From: Tillus elongatus
Taxonomy: Eukaryota > Arthropoda > Insecta > Coleoptera > Cleridae
Length of the DNA stretch: 64,000 nucleotides
Reading direction: 5' to 3'
Assembly (NCBI GenBank): GCA_964006375.1
Contig: OZ023270.1
Location: 60,270,288-60,334,287 of the forward strand
The notes beneath the pieces were generated by a model that was given only the letters and a program-made list of their open reading frames with translations, was not told where the DNA came from and searched no databases. The position numbers and the translations under genes are program-made. Positions within the stretch are counted from its first letter, which is position 1. Each line of letters opens with the position of its first letter. This document shows positions 23,314 through 34,156 of this stretch, in pieces.

Positions 23314-24290
23314 AACTTGCAGGTGTGTACACTCTGTCTAGCTCTCTTACTCGACATATTGGAACCATGTCGCGACGAATAATCGTCCTAGGTGCGCCTG
23401 TGTCGACGACCATCTGAGTCTTATTACCTCTTGCGTATCCGTCTACGACAAGAGTGCTGCCACAATCGCTAACCTGAGAAATGGTTAGCGGCCTTAGCTT
23501 CACTTTCTCCCTTACGCGTGATCTTAGAGCACAACATTCGCCCCTTATATGTCCCACCTTGAGCTCTTATTGGGTGTCCATGAGACGTCGGCCTTATTTG
23601 TTCTGCTATTTTCTCTAGTAGCTGCATGATCTTGGATGAATCTGTTTTATTTTCTTCTTGGACTTGGAGACTGCGAACTTTCACATGACTTGCCGACGCT
23701 TGCTTTACCACTTCAAACTCCAAGGCATGTGTCAAAGCATCGTTCAAGTTTTTGTGTCTCGCCATCCTCAGCGTCTGCTGCGTGTTAATCTCTCTGATGG
23801 CGTCAATGAAGGTTTGCATCGAAAGCGGGTTTAAAAACTCCATCGGAGCTATGGGGTAGGCGCGTCAGTTTGACAACGTCGGCGTGGAAATGTTGGAGAC
23901 TTTCGCACGGTTTCTGACAACGATTTTTCAACTGCAATCGATACAACTGTTGTAAGTGCTGATCGCCAAACCTCATTTCTAGGTGATACCGAATACTGTC
24001 CGAACTGTCCTGTTCTTCCCTTGGAATTCCTTGAAGCACGTCGAGGGCATCTCCTCTGAGAGCTACTATTAACGAGGTCGCCTTCTCACTCTCTCTCTCT
24101 CTCTCTCTCTCTCGCCCCAACCATTTGCTGTAGCAGCGACTTCGAACTGGCGTAGATAAATACCACATGGGACTGAGCCATCAAATGTGGGAACCTTAAT
24201 TCTTACGACCGGGCTATCTTCGAGCCTGATGTTTCCTTTGGCTAGGGTTTCGCACTTATTTTCTAGTAATTGTATTTTCTGCTGCACTTA
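23294..24290 (-). pseudogene. Gypsy B gag-protease, broken by a GA microsatellite
   Basis: Gag reads VRIKVPTFDGSVPCGIYLRQ and FEVAATANGW near 24130-24210, then KATSLIVALRGDALDVLQGI, YHLEMRFGDQHLQQLYRLQL and FIDAIREINTQQTLRMARHK. The protease part at 23294-23557 has VVDTGAPRTIIRRDMV, with the aspartic protease DTG(A) site. A (CT)n tract at 24087-24113 inserts a Glu-Arg run and shifts the frame right after ATANGW. No zinc knuckle is seen before the protease. Confidence 0.85.
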
Positions 24291-24889
24291 TTCTTGTATA
24301 TTCGTCAGCTTGTCATGGACACCGTCGCTGATACCCCTTATTCTGCTTTCTACTTGCTGGAAGATGTTTTTTACCTGCTTCATACGTTCGCGGACACATA
24401 GAGTAATATTCTCAATTCTGCTGGCATGTTCTTGTAGAATTTTCTTTGTTTCTTCATCTCTGCTTCTTATTTCTTCCTTTTCTTCTTCGTCCCTTGTTAT
24501 CAGTTCCCCTCTTATCCCTCCGTCTCTTTTTTGGCTTATTGGTCTCCTTTTCCAGTTTCTTCATCTCTTTTTATGGCTTCATCTTTAGCTTCTTCGTCTC
24601 TTTTTCTGGCATCTTCATCTCTCTTTCTCATTTTTTCTTTGGATTCTTCGTCTCTTCTTCTGGCCTCTTCATCTCTTTTTCTAAATTCTTCTTAGGCTTC
24701 TTCATCTATTTTTCTTAGCTCTTTTTGAACCGTTTCATCACTTTGTCTGGTCTCTTCTACTCTTTTTCTGGCCTCTTCTTTCATTTCTTTAACCAATTCC
24801 AATAGCTGGGCGTGCATGTTGGCTGTTGCGCTACGTGTCTTAGGCACAGCGACGTACTTAAAGCTTGTACACAGTTTATTCTGTTTCAA
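24291..24889 (-). pseudogene. Gypsy B gag N-terminus, Glu/Lys/Arg-rich coiled coil
   Basis: After TRSATANMHAQLLELVKEMK the minus-strand frame becomes a degenerate repeat of the form (R)KRDEEA(R), visible on the plus strand as repeated 'ttcttcgtctctttttctggc'. This gives a long predicted coiled coil. A stop lies near 24694 and other frame breaks follow. Such N-terminal coiled coils may help Gag multimerise, but that is inference. Confidence 0.6.
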
Positions 24890-25018
24890 GAATACACCCA
24901 GTTATGAATTACTGCTGACCCTGACCTTCCAGAGGTTATAGAAATTTCCACGTTGTTCAACGCATATTCTGAAAAATATATCTGCTAGCAGCTTGAAAAT
25001 ACCACTTCTGACACCAGT

Positions 25019-25774
25019 TGTTACGTTCTACAGGGTTTTGGATTTGTTGACTAACAAAACACAGTTTTTTCAAACTACTATTTTATTATAACCAACTATT
25101 TTACAACACCAGCATCAACTAAAATATTTATCTCTCTTACTAAATGTCTATAGAACTATATTCCAAGAACCTCGGTGGTTCAGAGGTAAGAACGTGTGCC
25201 TCTGAACCGAAGGGTACTGGGTTCGATCCCAGGGTACTCCTTTCACTTTTTCAGTACAAACTGTAAAATTAACATCAACCGAGGTTCTGGCATTGTATTT
25301 GAGCAAGTTGAATGTCTGCACGTTCCGCCCTTCAGAGTGGGCGTAAAGCCGTCGGTCCCGTGTCCATGCGATGTTGGGCACGTTAAAGATCCTTACCCTC
25401 CTTACAGAAAGGCAGTGGTTCGGCAAAATTTCCAGGATAGTGGGGTGAAACTGCTCCTTGGCGTCGGTGATTGGCCATAGTCGCGGAAATGGGCCGACGT
25501 AAAGAAACAAAAAACACACACACACACAACTATATTCCACTATTCGCCTTCTATGATCGCTTCTTATACACCAACACTTACTGCTGACTCGCTTAATACT
25601 CTATGATCATTTATTCTACACCGCACTAATTCAATACTGAACTAACTCACTCTATGTACCGTTGGTCTATTTATACTCTCCATAGAGATTCTAGATCTTC
25701 TACACTTTATAACCGACATTTGACCATAGAAATAACAAAGTCCATAAACTTAATTTTCATAGACAAATGTGACA
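25019..25774 (-). repeat. LTR of Gypsy B (contains a SINE)
   Basis: Plus-strand edges TGTTAC (25019) and GTGACA (25774) give a TG..CA LTR with short inverted ends. A minus-strand primer-binding site TGGTGTCAGAAGTGG abuts it at about 25000-25016. A minus-strand TATA box (TATAAATAG) lies near 25670-25680. Without the SINE the LTR is about 380 bp. Confidence 0.75.
25166..25527 (+). mobile_element. tRNA-derived SINE with 12-bp target duplication
   Basis: The head has a box A-like TGGTTCAGAGG and a box B GGTTCGATCCC, so RNA polymerase III could transcribe it. The body is about 270 bp and ends in an AC-rich tail. It is flanked by an exact duplication AACTATATTCCA (25154-25165 and 25528-25539). A second copy lies inverted at 29531-29890 and a decayed body at 44640-44820. 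Confidence 0.92.
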
Positions 25775-26866
25775 ATATATTACATATGACATGAATAAGT
25801 ACATGATATACTTGACTAAATATGTGTTCAGCTGGCATTAACTTATTTAACATATTGCACCTTTTGCTCATTTTATTTCAGCGCCTTTGAAGTCTAGATT
25901 TTCACCAAAGAATGATATCATCATGAATGAGACCAGCCATGAAAGAAGACAACACACACATCATGAATGAGTGAATTCTTAACAAATTATCTGATTGTGC
26001 CTGGTGGCAACCTTTGTCTCCCATTTTATTACGCACACTTTACACTATTCAACTAGAAGAAACACAGTAAACGAATAAAATTCACCGCGATGTTGAGCAA
26101 CAAGTGACCATACTTATCTTACCATAAGGCAAATGTAAACACGATATTTATTTACTACCCAAGTACGTCACGGCCAATAGCAGAATGTTCGCGGTCACAT
26201 GATAATAAATCGAAATTTTTTGATTTTAAAAGTATTTTTCTGCACACTATACATCTTTTTGGGTATATTCATGCATGTAATAATGTTCTATGTATGAAAA
26301 ATTATTAGCTAAATATTGAATTCATGTAATGGAAATCCCATGCAAATTGTCTATTGTTAACTTAAAATAATAATGTAATTATATTATGACTACAAACTAC
26401 AACGACCTTCTATATAAGATAGTGGCGACAAATACATGTGTTATTTTCGCTTGGTTGCAGTGATCACATTGTATCTGGCGGTGATAAGTGTCGAAGTTAA
26501 TAGAGTACCTACTGTTATTTCTCCATATGTATGTTATATTATTTATGTAAACAATGTCATGTTATACCATGATACAAATAACGATAAATATGATATTCAG
26601 CCTACCGATTTTTAGACCTGTCACGCGCATGGTGTCCAGTGGTGAGTCAAATGCAACAATAATATGCTGTCGTGCATTGGGGTTTGACGTTTCATCCCAA
26701 CCTCTTAACAAATTATGTATTTTACTAATATTTAAGTGCATACAGTTGGAAGTAATAAAAATGAAAAAGATTAAATTCAGTGCAGCGATCTATATTATCT
26801 GAAAAAGACAATATAGGCGTAACTTCAACCGCATTAAACAGACGTATAGAAACTTTCTGACAGCGA
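25775..26866. other. Intergenic, no gene recognised
   Basis: AT-rich sequence. The 82-residue frame at 26554-26802 has no recognisable domain or codon pattern. No clear repeats are seen. Confidence 0.5.
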
Positions 26867-26874
26867 ATGACTTT

Positions 26875-28539
26875 CACAGAACACTCCCTATAGAAGTTTC
26901 ACCTAAATGGAGCTAACCTGGACTTTATTAGGGCTCTAGTTCGGACATCGCATATAGTAGATGTCGCTAGTAGTGCTAGAATTCTACTGAACAAGCTGTT
27001 CAGTACGCCATTTTATCATACATTCAAAATTCAAATGTTGTGAATGCAAAAAAGTTTTTGTTCACTTCTAGTTCTTTCATTGTATAATTATAATACAAGT
27101 TTGTTGCTAAACGTTTCTTTTAATTAAGTTTTACCTATATTAGTTTTTAGTGGATACTTTATAGTGTTTTCATTGTTCGTCGGTTTTGTGTTTTAGAGGT
27201 GCGTTTTTTTTTGTGAATCAAAATATGATCGTTATCATAAGCTTTGTGTTTAAACAATCATGTAATTTCAATTCTATTTTCAGTTTTCTTATCAAAAAAG
27301 CAAGGTGCTTTCATAGTTCAAGGTGTTTTGGTGAAACATAATTACAACTGTTTTAGTTTTCAGGCAAGTTTAGAACGTTTTAGTGGTTTATAGGTTATTC
27401 AAAATAACGTTTTCTTACAGAAGCTTTGTAGATATAAATATGATATCAACCAAGAAAACGATTTATTGTTAATTGTGTTCCGGGGTGCCTGGAATTATCT
27501 AGCAAAAGACATCGTTTTTCGTTGAAATCATCAGAAGACCATTTTGATGACTGGGTGAAAGCTGTACAAAACCCTAAGATGCTTGGTTTATATCCACAAG
27601 CCATTTACGATAGAGTTTATATTTGTGATCGTCATTTCGTTGATGAGGATAAAGGTCCTGAAATGAGAAGAGGCCTGAAAAGAACTGCTGTTCCTATATT
27701 ACATATTCCTTTGAGTAAGTATTCATATATTTTAAAGTGCAAATAAAAAATTCTATTTCTATTTATACAACATCTCGGAAGTAAACAATGGATCGGGTGG
27801 ATTCGGAAGGCGACCAGAAAGCTTGATAGTGTACACTGTTGTCAGATGAATATTACCAAGTGTCATTTTAAATAAAGAAGGAAATTAAAGGGTGCACAAC
27901 TGTTTTTCTAATAAATGACAATATGACGTCATTTATACATATCCTAAAAGAAGGCAAAACCAACCTTGCCATACATTGTGGTCATGCGAGCATATAAACG
28001 TAATAGTGTACAAGCACCAGACTGCTGTAATATACCTACCTATCGATAAGGAATGGCCATATATACTTCACCTTACTTTCAGAATTAAAATGTTTTTTAA
28101 ATAAATGTGTTAGGAATACTGTTCTAGGTTTTTAAATAAATGTAATAGTAATACTATTCTAATAAAACACAAGTGTATTTTATCTTGTTTGATTTTCCAT
28201 TAATCATATCGATAGTAAAAACTGAAGCTGCAAGTGTTAGAAGGTGCAAATTGCCAATTAATTTTTCCTATGATTGCAAAGCTTAAAACAGGCATATGTG
28301 TGTTATTAAAACATAACTTGTTTTGCTTTCACTATAAAAATCATTAAAAAAAAATTTGACTAATTTAACCTCTTTACTGGCAGTGGTATAAAATTAAATA
28401 GAATTTATTTGGATTTGCTAAATGAAAATAAAATCAAATTTCCCGCGTGTGACTAAAATTCATCGCATCCGCCAGAGGCGCTGCAATATTGTTCAAAACG
28501 TCAGCATTGGCGTTTCCCTTCTATAGGGGGTGTTCTGTG
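26875..28539 (+). mobile_element. P-element-like DNA transposon, deleted, with THAP exon
   Basis: Inverted ends CACAGAACAC(T/C)CCCTATAGAAG match over 22 bases with one mismatch. An exact 8-bp target duplication ATGACTTT flanks it (26867-26874 and 28540-28547). P elements make 8-bp duplications, have ends starting with CA, and encode transposases that begin with a THAP DNA-binding domain. A THAP exon lies at 27444-27714. No transposase catalytic part is seen in the remaining 0.8 kb, so this is a 1.67-kb internally deleted or THAP-only derivative. hAT is the alternative (same duplication length), but THAP favours P. Confidence 0.85.
27444..27714 (+). pseudogene. THAP-domain exon of the P-like element
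   Basis: The open frame reads a C2CH THAP zinc finger: CVPGC near 27474-27488, the HRFSLK segment with its His/Phe, DDWVKAVQ with the conserved Trp, VYICDRHF (C-x2-H) and RTAVP near the end, matching the 'AVPT' box. It ends at a consensus donor GTAAGT at 27715. A frame difference separates it from an upstream ATG at 27440 (MISTKKTIYC then stop), so the true start is either lost or reached by splicing. A THAP exon alone could bind the element's ends without catalysis, which is inference. Confidence 0.75.
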
Positions 28540-28547
28540 ATGACTTT

Positions 28548-29094
28548 GTTTTAAGTGTCTGGTGGGACTTCTAGGAGGGGGCGGGGCATATGCGCAATAT
28601 CATATCTCTTCTAAGTCATTATATCATGATGTTATACTGCCAAACACAATGGGGTCGTAACACATTTTTTATTGCATATTTCGAAAGTTCGTATAAATAC
28701 AAGTCTGAGACATCAGTTATTTTTTTCTAAACTGTTCTAATATCGCAGAAAAAAATTATCAAAGATTGCAATAATCGAGTCCATAAATTTGAATTCCTAA
28801 CTCGGGTTAAGACGTCACAAAATATATGTAGTTTGCGTTTCCGACTGAAGAAGGCGCCGGCGTTAAGCGGTTTGTGCCGTTACTTGTGTCACAGGATATT
28901 TAAACGATACTTTACGGTCGTGTTGTAGCGCCAGAGGAGCATCCTTGCCACGTTCACAATTTTTACATTGGATTTGAAGAATAGTAGGTCAAAGGAATCA
29001 TGGTAGTTTTATGAACCAGATTCCTGCTCTGTGCTCTATCATTCATTATTCACTGTTCACTTTCGCTTTCGCTCTTCGCCGTTGCGCTCCAGTT
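28548..29094. other. Intergenic, no gene recognised
   Basis: Contains a GC-richer patch near 28850-28930 but no coding signal. The 'ggcgccggcg' block is palindromic in part. Confidence 0.4.
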
Positions 29095-29430
29095 TTAATT
29101 CAACCTCGCCTTTGTATAAGTTAGTCTGCCCTTTGTTGTGTATTTTTATTGTTACATAGTTAGAATTTGTACTAATCATTATATTGTGCTATATTTAATA
29201 ATTATTTAGATAAATTCATATTTAGAAGTAGACTTTATTTAATAAATTCCTTGTTTCCTTTGTTTTTGAGTTGCCTTTGTGCCAGTTAGTTTTCTCTTTG
29301 TTGTATATTTTTATTGTCATATAGTTGTATTTTGTATTGTTTCATTAGTGTGCTAGATTTAATAATTATTTACGTATATTTATATTTTAGAAGCTGATAT
29401 TTATTTAAAAAATTCATTTTGTCCTTTGTT
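29095..29430. repeat. Tandem duplication, two units of about 170 bp
   Basis: Two diverged direct copies (29095-29260 and 29270-29430) share 'gcctttgt..agttag', 'ctttgttgt.tatttttattgt' and 'tttaataattattta'. No coding capacity is seen. Confidence 0.7.
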
Positions 29431-29530
29431 TTCAGTTACTTTAGCTAAAATATATTTTCCTTTCAATAGTTTCTTGTTAGTTTATAGCTTAAGTTAGGTA
29501 GCTTTTGGTAATCTTGTATTGTTTATTCTG

Positions 29531-29890
29531 TGTGTGTTGTGTGTTTTGTTTCTTTAACGTCGGTCTATGTCCGCGACTATGGCCAATCACCGACGCCAGG
29601 GAGCAGTTTCACCTCACTATCCTGGAAATTTTGCCGAACCCCTGCCTTTCTGTAAGGAGGGTAGGGATATTTAACGTGCCCAACATCGCATGAACACGGG
29701 ACCCATGGCTATACGCCCCCTCCGAAGGGCGGAACGTGCAAACATTCAACTTGCTCAAATAGAATGCCAGAACCTCGGTTGATGTTAATGTTACAGTTTG
29801 TACTGAAAAGTGAAAGGAGTACCCTGGTATCGAACCCAGTACCCTTCGGTTCTGACGCACACGTTCTTACCCCTGAACCACCGAGGTTCT
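29531..29890 (-). mobile_element. tRNA-derived SINE, second copy
   Basis: 360-bp minus-strand copy of the SINE at 25166-25527, with head (box B GGTTCGATACC) at its right end and a (TGTG)n-type tail on the left. It is flanked by a 12-bp duplication with one mismatch, TTGTTTATTCTG (29519-29530) and TTGTTCATTCTG (29891-29902). Confidence 0.88.
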
Positions 29891-29991
29891 TTGTTCATTC
29901 TGAGATAGTATTTACAATTGAGAAGTTTCAATAAAATTAATAATTTCTGTTCATACATAGACTACAGTATTTAGATCTGCAACAGTAAAAG

Positions 29992-30165
29992 ATGGTTATT
30001 AAGTATTGTTTTATTGAATTCTGTCCCAATAATCCCCAAAACTCTAAGAAAAAATAATTTCTTAGTGTACCTTTAAACGAGCGACGAGCGATGTGGTTTG
30101 CTGCTGTCAATCAGACGTATACAAGACAAACGAAAGCTTTACATTGTTGCGAAGACCATTTCAAT
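29992..30165 (+). pseudogene. THAP-like first exon, with one stop
   Basis: The frame begins MVIKYCFIEFCPNN (Cys-x4-Cys), then a Lys-rich stretch ending in TAA. It continues in frame with FLSVPLNERRAMWFAAVN (conserved Pro and Trp) and LHCCEDHF (C-x2-H), the THAP C2CH pattern. It ends at a donor GTAAGT at 30166. It lies outside the P-like element at 26875-28539 and differs from that exon, so it belongs to another element or gene. The in-frame TAA makes it a probable pseudogene. Confidence 0.65.
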
Positions 30166-30531
30166 GTAAGTATACTATGTATTTGCAGCCATGATACTAT
30201 AACAAGATATGATACACGTTTGCATTTGTTGAATGTGATTTTGTGTTGAGAGTTAAAGTTAAAATAGTAAATCAATTTATTGTTTTTCAGTATTTAATAT
30301 ATTTTCTCTCTTAAATTACTAATATTTTAACTTTTACTTACTACATGTTATCCAAATTTATGTAACAAAGACATTTCGTATGGCTGAAATATAACATAAT
30401 AGACTACTACTACCACTATCAGTCACGCCATTGCCATGAAAGGGTGGGTACACCACCAAATCTATGCTGTTTATTAACAATGTTTCTCTATGCACTTCTG
30501 TCCTGACAAGCTATTTTCAGATCTTCTACAT
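30166..30531. other. Intergenic; possible repeat end at 30395-30530
   Basis: AT-rich sequence, then a more balanced stretch at 30395-30530 that may be the 3' part of an unknown retroelement. No coding region is supported. Confidence 0.35.
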
Positions 30532-30780
30532 TCATACATCTCCCCAAACACACTCTCCTATCATGTAAACTTCTAACCTCTTGAAACAAGACGGCGTTTT
30601 CTCATTTTCCAACCAATGTCTGATCTCACCACTTTTACACAATTTTGTTGCATTGAAATAACTGGTGTTCTTATCAATAATTAATTGAAAGTCTCCAAAT
30701 AAACCATACCAAAAGTTGTCTTTAATTTGCTGGTAACCCACATCACTTAAGGTAGCCGTTTTAAACACATTACTAAACAC
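30532..30780 (-). pseudogene. KilA-N domain fragment
   Basis: The 82-residue frame reads IKDNFWYGLFGDFQLIID, NTSYFNATKLCKSGEIRHWL and ENEKT, the core of the KilA-N DNA-binding domain ('fWyG..gDf..i.d..t.yfNAtkLc..g..f..Wl.n'). KilA-N is common in large DNA viruses and phages and in some virus-like elements. Only the domain core is present, and the frame is lost at both ends. It lies downstream of, and in the same direction as, the two genes at 30874-32295. Confidence 0.7.
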
Positions 30781-30873
30781 TTAGATACTCAAGAGCAGAC
30801 TGAAGCACGTCTTACTTCTAAGGCAACTAAATTTTGAATGAATGTACGAAAATTTATAGATGTTGACACCACT

Positions 30874-31368
30874 CTACGGTTTAAAACTGTGTCTATTAAT
30901 ATTTATTTCCAAACACATTAGTCGCTCCAACATCCATCCACTTTCGGCTTCTGCAAACTCTAACGCTTTTGTGTAAATCTCGTCGACGAATTCCCTAAAT
31001 ATATTTTCAAAATTAGTTGAAACTGTAACATTTTTATTTTTAGTATTGAATGACTTCATTTATTTTCTATTTCAACTTTGGAGCACATATAAACCAAACA
31101 ATTATAGATTCATTTGATTATGTTTAGCTAAAGCAGCTTCAATCAGATGAAACACTTTATGTCTTATTGTTTCCATAACCTGTTTAATATCAATACCTTT
31201 TTCGTATATACGATAGGTAGCCATTCCATTTTTTAAAGCTTGAGTTAACATATGCCGTTGTTTAACTTGCCATGGTTCACATACTTTTGATTTGTGGGCT
31301 TCACTGCGCAAATCACCAGAAAATGCATTATTTTGCATTTGTAACGAGCATGATTCACAGCATCTCAT
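30874..31368 (-). pseudogene. Virus-like protein with N-terminal zinc finger, interrupted by stops
   Basis: One minus-strand frame runs through both open parts. The N-terminus MRCCESCSLQMQNN has a Cys-x2-Cys and a later His/Cys (EAHKSKVCEP), zinc-finger-like. It then runs ASYRI-type TYRIYEKGIDIKQVMETI, HLIEAALAKHNQ, three stops around LFGLYVLQ (31040-31095), and KSFNTKNKNVTVSTNF, ALEFAEAESGW and EININRH. This layout resembles proteins that precede family-B DNA polymerase regions in Polinton/adintovirus-like elements of insects. The family link is from memory of the pattern and uncertain. No polymerase catalytic motif is seen. Confidence 0.5.
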
Positions 31369-31557
31369 CTAAACTACATGCGCTTAACTAATAAATAAAA
31401 CACATGTGTTCAGTTTATATATATTTCTTAACAAACATGATTGCGATACATATCTTTAAGCATGACGTTATATTTAGCATAAAAGTGAATTAACATAAAT
31501 ATTGTTAGACACATAAGAAAACCAGTTGATATAAACATAGAAATATAATTAAATCAT

Positions 31558-32295
31558 TTAAGATAAGTCGTATATTGTGTGTATTTCTTTGAAACGATAA
31601 AGTACTTGCTTTTGTGTAAAGTGTAAGCACTCTAACACACTACCTCTGCATGATGATTCATAGTCTTTTAACATGACTTTTATAAGTTTTACAACCTCCT
31701 CGTCACACGGTAGCTCCTTCTTATTAACACATTTGAGAACATCAGCAACACAATAGAGGAAATCACTAAGTCGAATATCAAAGTTCAAATCGGTTAGAAA
31801 CTTCAGCTTTTCGTTGATGATTTCAACCAGATCTAGTAGCTGTTGAACTGCATCTTCGGTTAAATAAAAAGTAACAGAGTCATCTGAGATTGATATACCT
31901 TTACTGTTTAGTATTCTAATTGGTTTGACGGTACATATTCCAATATTTTCAGGTTCGATCTTATTACCTTTGGTAAAGTACTCTTCAGCTGTGTTTTTCA
32001 ATGTTGAAATAAAATAATCCCATTCCCATGAGCCAGATGAGATTATTATATTTGGATTTGGTGGATATAGGCTTGTATTTACAATTTTAATTATTGGAAT
32101 CAATCCGGCCGCTTTTGATATACCAATTGCAACACTTAGAGCTGGAGTAATGGTATACCTTGTTTCCAGCAGCATTCTACTTTCTTGCTTAATCTCAATT
32201 ATATTCTGACGTAGAGCTGCATCAATTTGACCCCAATAACAATCTTCACAAACATCGTTATTAATAGGTCCGTCGTTAACATCAGCACCAAACAT
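31558..32295 (-). CDS. Intact 245-residue ORF of unknown function, virus-like neighbourhood
   Basis: The longest undamaged non-LINE frame in the window, starting at ATG 32295 and ending 31558. I do not recognise the family. Visible features are a Cys pair near residues 16-19 (CEDC), the segment RYTITPALSVAIGISKAAGL, an acidic middle (SWEWDYFISTLKNTAEEYF), YLTEDAVQQLLDLVEIINEK in a predicted helix, and Cys-rich LYCVADVLKCV toward the end. There is no signal peptide or membrane segment. It has its own TATA/initiator promoter 60-90 bp upstream and is followed in the same direction by a zinc-finger pseudogene and a KilA-N fragment, so it is probably of viral or giant-transposon origin and might be kept. 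Confidence 0.55.
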   Translation of the reverse strand: MFGADVNDGPINNDVCEDCYWGQIDAALRQNIIEIKQESRMLLETRYTITPALSVAIGISKAAGLIPIIKIVNTSLYPPNPNIIISSGSWEWDYFISTLKNTAEEYFTKGNKIEPENIGICTVKPIRILNSKGISISDDSVTFYLTEDAVQQLLDLVEIINEKLKFLTDLNFDIRLSDFLYCVADVLKCVNKKELPCDEEVVKLIKVMLKDYESSCRGSVLECLHFTQKQVLYRFKEIHTIYDLS

Positions 32296-32351
32296 GTTGA
32301 ACAGAACAAGTGCACTAATATATAACTACTGTGAGTAGACTGCAGACAAAG

Positions 32352-32386
32352 ACTGATGTACTTGCTTGCCACCTAATGTTTATATA
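32352..32386 (-). promoter_or_regulatory. Core promoter (TATA box and arthropod initiator)
   Basis: On the minus strand TATATAAA (32379-32386) precedes an initiator TCAGT (32352-32356), with the initiator A about 32 bases downstream, the spacing of an arthropod core promoter. The start codon of the 245-residue ORF follows at 32295, giving a leader of about 60 bases. Chance matches are common in AT-rich DNA, but spacing and position support it. Confidence 0.5.
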
Positions 32387-32689
32387 TACATACCCCCACT
32401 TTTGAATTGTTATTGAAAATCATTTAACCGTCATCGTTGTTGTCAGCATTTTTATAGAAGGTCAGGTACATTTGTATTTGAAAACACTACAATCTAGATT
32501 GTAGTCGAGGTCACTCTCAGTTTGTAGTTGTTGGTTGTTGCTATTTTGCCATATGTGGCATTCAACATGTCTGGTAGTCCCATATTCTTTGTATTTTTGT
32601 TTAAAGCTCAAGGTTGTTCTAAGTTTGCAAGTGTTACCATGTTGTCATCTTACATGTCTGGCATTGGCATATTCTAAGTTTTTTAAATC

Positions 32690-33575
<886 letters not shown>

Positions 33576-33594
33576 AATATAAATATTTTATCTC

Positions 33595-34140
33595 CCTTCA
33601 TCGAGACGAGTGAAATGACACCCCACATGTGTTCTGTTACTTGAAAACTCAACATTTTCAGTCATATTTGAATTTGACTCGTCGAGACGAGTACGGTGAT
33701 AGCCCACACATGGGTGTCTAACCATACAAAATAAAAAAGTTGGTTTGCGCCTGCGCTGTCAGACATCTTTTTTATGTACCATTTTTACAAAAATTAATAC
33801 AGTGGGTTCTCTTATTTTGATAGGTTAGCTAAATATCTTCTAGAAATTCAAATTTTCCAAATTTTTTACTTACAGTCAGCCATCTTGACCGCCATCTTGA
33901 ATTACGTGATCTCATTAAAAATCTCTTCTCTCTCTCTATCCATCCACCATTTTTTTTTTCACTTTGACTACAAACTCATCAGATTTTTCACCTGCGGTGG
34001 CCATCTTGGCCGCCATCTTGGATTACGTTATCTCAGGTCAGCTCTATTTTTTCGCTCCATCCAACCCGCCATCTTGTTTCATGACTGTGACATCACACGC
34101 AAGCGCAGAGCTGTGTTGAGGATTTGGAGGGCGCAGAGCC
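33595..34140. repeat. Promoter-motif-rich duplicated module, right copy
   Basis: Direct copy of much of 32890-33410: two 'gagacgagt' units, then GCCATCTTG at 33889, 33901, 34000, 34012 and 34068. The CRE position reads TGACATCA here. It ends at the Gag pseudogene. Confidence 0.75.
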
Positions 34141-34156
34141 GCTCTACTATACCTAC

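Larger units (their letters stand above)
23314..25774 (-). mobile_element. Gypsy-type LTR retrotransposon B, 5' part only
   Basis: Minus-strand order: LTR (25774-25019), primer-binding site, coiled-coil-rich gag, protease. The pol region is missing because Gypsy A's LTR begins where protease ends, so A probably inserted into B or a deletion joined them. A SINE lies inside the LTR. Confidence 0.8.

Noticed and set aside
25166..25245. A free-standing tRNA gene
   Set aside because: Boxes A and B fit, but the sequence continues into a 360-bp body with a tail and target duplications and is repeated elsewhere, so it is a SINE.
30395..30530. A new gene end next to the KilA-N fragment
   Set aside because: The sequence style looks like a retroelement tail, but no family or boundary could be shown.
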